Assembly: GCA_021845155.1 (NCBI GenBank)
Contig: JAKBSB010000074.1
Span: 1-6,472, forward strand
Length of the DNA: 6,472 nucleotides
Direction: 5' to 3'
Source of the DNA: Thermoplasmata archaeon
Lineage (GTDB): Archaea; Thermoplasmatota; Thermoplasmata; Thermoplasmatales; Thermoplasmataceae
Positions 6,302 through 6,472 of this stretch are shown here, in pieces. The position numbers were made by a program, and so were the translations under genes. The notes under the pieces were generated by a model. That model did no database searches. It saw nothing but the letters and a program-made list of their open reading frames with translations, and was not told where the DNA came from. How positions within the stretch are numbered: position 1 is the first letter of the stretch; every line of letters begins with the position of its first letter.

Positions 6302-6472
6302 TTAATTTTTTCTTGAGATCATTCCGTTATCCGTGGAAAGATCATATTTTCCGGGGTCTTCTTTAATTCTGTCATTACGCATCTGAAAGGTTTGCTCAGG
6401 GTTTATATCAAACATGGAAACTTGGGATCTTTCACACATATGATCCCGTATCTTTGAACCGAAATCAAAGCT
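6302..6472 (-). CDS. C-terminal end of an unidentified protein, 5' partial
   Basis: The - strand is open from the window edge for 56 codons and ends in TAA at 6304-6302. The visible peptide begins SFDFGSKIRDHMCERSQVS, continues MFDINPEQTFQMRNDRIKE, and ends NGMISRKN. It is hydrophilic and charged, with no membrane segment, as expected for the tail of a soluble cytoplasmic protein. The alternative frames I read through this stretch are closed early by stops, and codon choice (AGA, ATA, GAA) matches the neighbours, so coding is likely. I do not recognise the family. The gene runs in the same direction as the S9 peptidase with an 87-bp gap that holds the peptidase's own promoter. An internal ATG is present, but the frame is open beyond it to the edge, so the real start is outside the window. 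Confidence 0.6.
   Translation of the reverse strand, partial: SFDFGSKIRDHMCERSQVSMFDINPEQTFQMRNDRIKEDPGKYDLSTDNGMISRKN

Noticed and set aside
1..6472. CRISPR array, toxin-antitoxin pair, defence island or intact insertion sequence
   Set aside because: No regularly spaced repeats, no transposase or integrase frame and no known defence motifs are visible; the window is almost fully filled with ordinary metabolic and surface genes.

Overview
The window looks like the chromosome of an acid-loving archaeon of the Thermoplasmata (Thermoplasmatales type, such as Ferroplasma, Cuniculiplasma or relatives). The grounds are: moderately AT-rich DNA with AGG/AGA arginine and ATA isoleucine codons; no Shine-Dalgarno sites; a TATA-like box about 25-28 bp before each of the four complete genes, as expected for leaderless transcripts; T-run terminators; and a surface protein built from the GTxW...NGTY...G(S)FTVSG type of repeat that is common in Thermoplasmata thermopsin-like proteins. 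The genus is inference.

Layout, left to right. (1) Bases 2-1096, + strand: the 3' part of a large, sequon-rich surface protein with beta-sandwich repeats and a C-terminal membrane anchor; its N-terminus lies outside the window. (2) 1173-2336, +: an M20D metallo-amidohydrolase/carboxypeptidase. (3) 2337-2575: a 239-bp gap with an 8-bp inverted repeat, a third copy of the same motif, a T-run, a possible short coding relic on the - strand, and the promoter of the next gene. (4) 2576-3547, +: a zinc-dependent medium-chain alcohol dehydrogenase. (5) 3548-3696: a convergent intergenic stretch with a hairpin flanked by T-runs for both directions. (6) 3697-4332, -: a small secreted protein of unknown function with a signal peptide and 12 N-glycosylation sequons. 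(7) 4439-6214, -: an S9 family (prolyl oligopeptidase/acylaminoacyl-peptidase type) serine peptidase. (8) 6302-6472, -: the last 56 codons of another gene, not identified.

Each complete gene has its own promoter-like element, and most have a T-run after the stop, so they read as single transcription units rather than an operon. A functional theme is still visible. Two cytoplasmic peptide-degrading enzymes (M20D and S9) sit near a surface protein whose repeats often accompany secreted acid proteases in this group. This fits a peptide-scavenging heterotroph, but the link is inferred from proximity and family knowledge. I see no CRISPR array, intact insertion sequence, tRNA, rRNA or obvious novel defence or mobile system. 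The window is mostly ordinary; the least explained parts are the 211-residue secreted protein, the 2337-2575 gap and the partial gene at the right edge.
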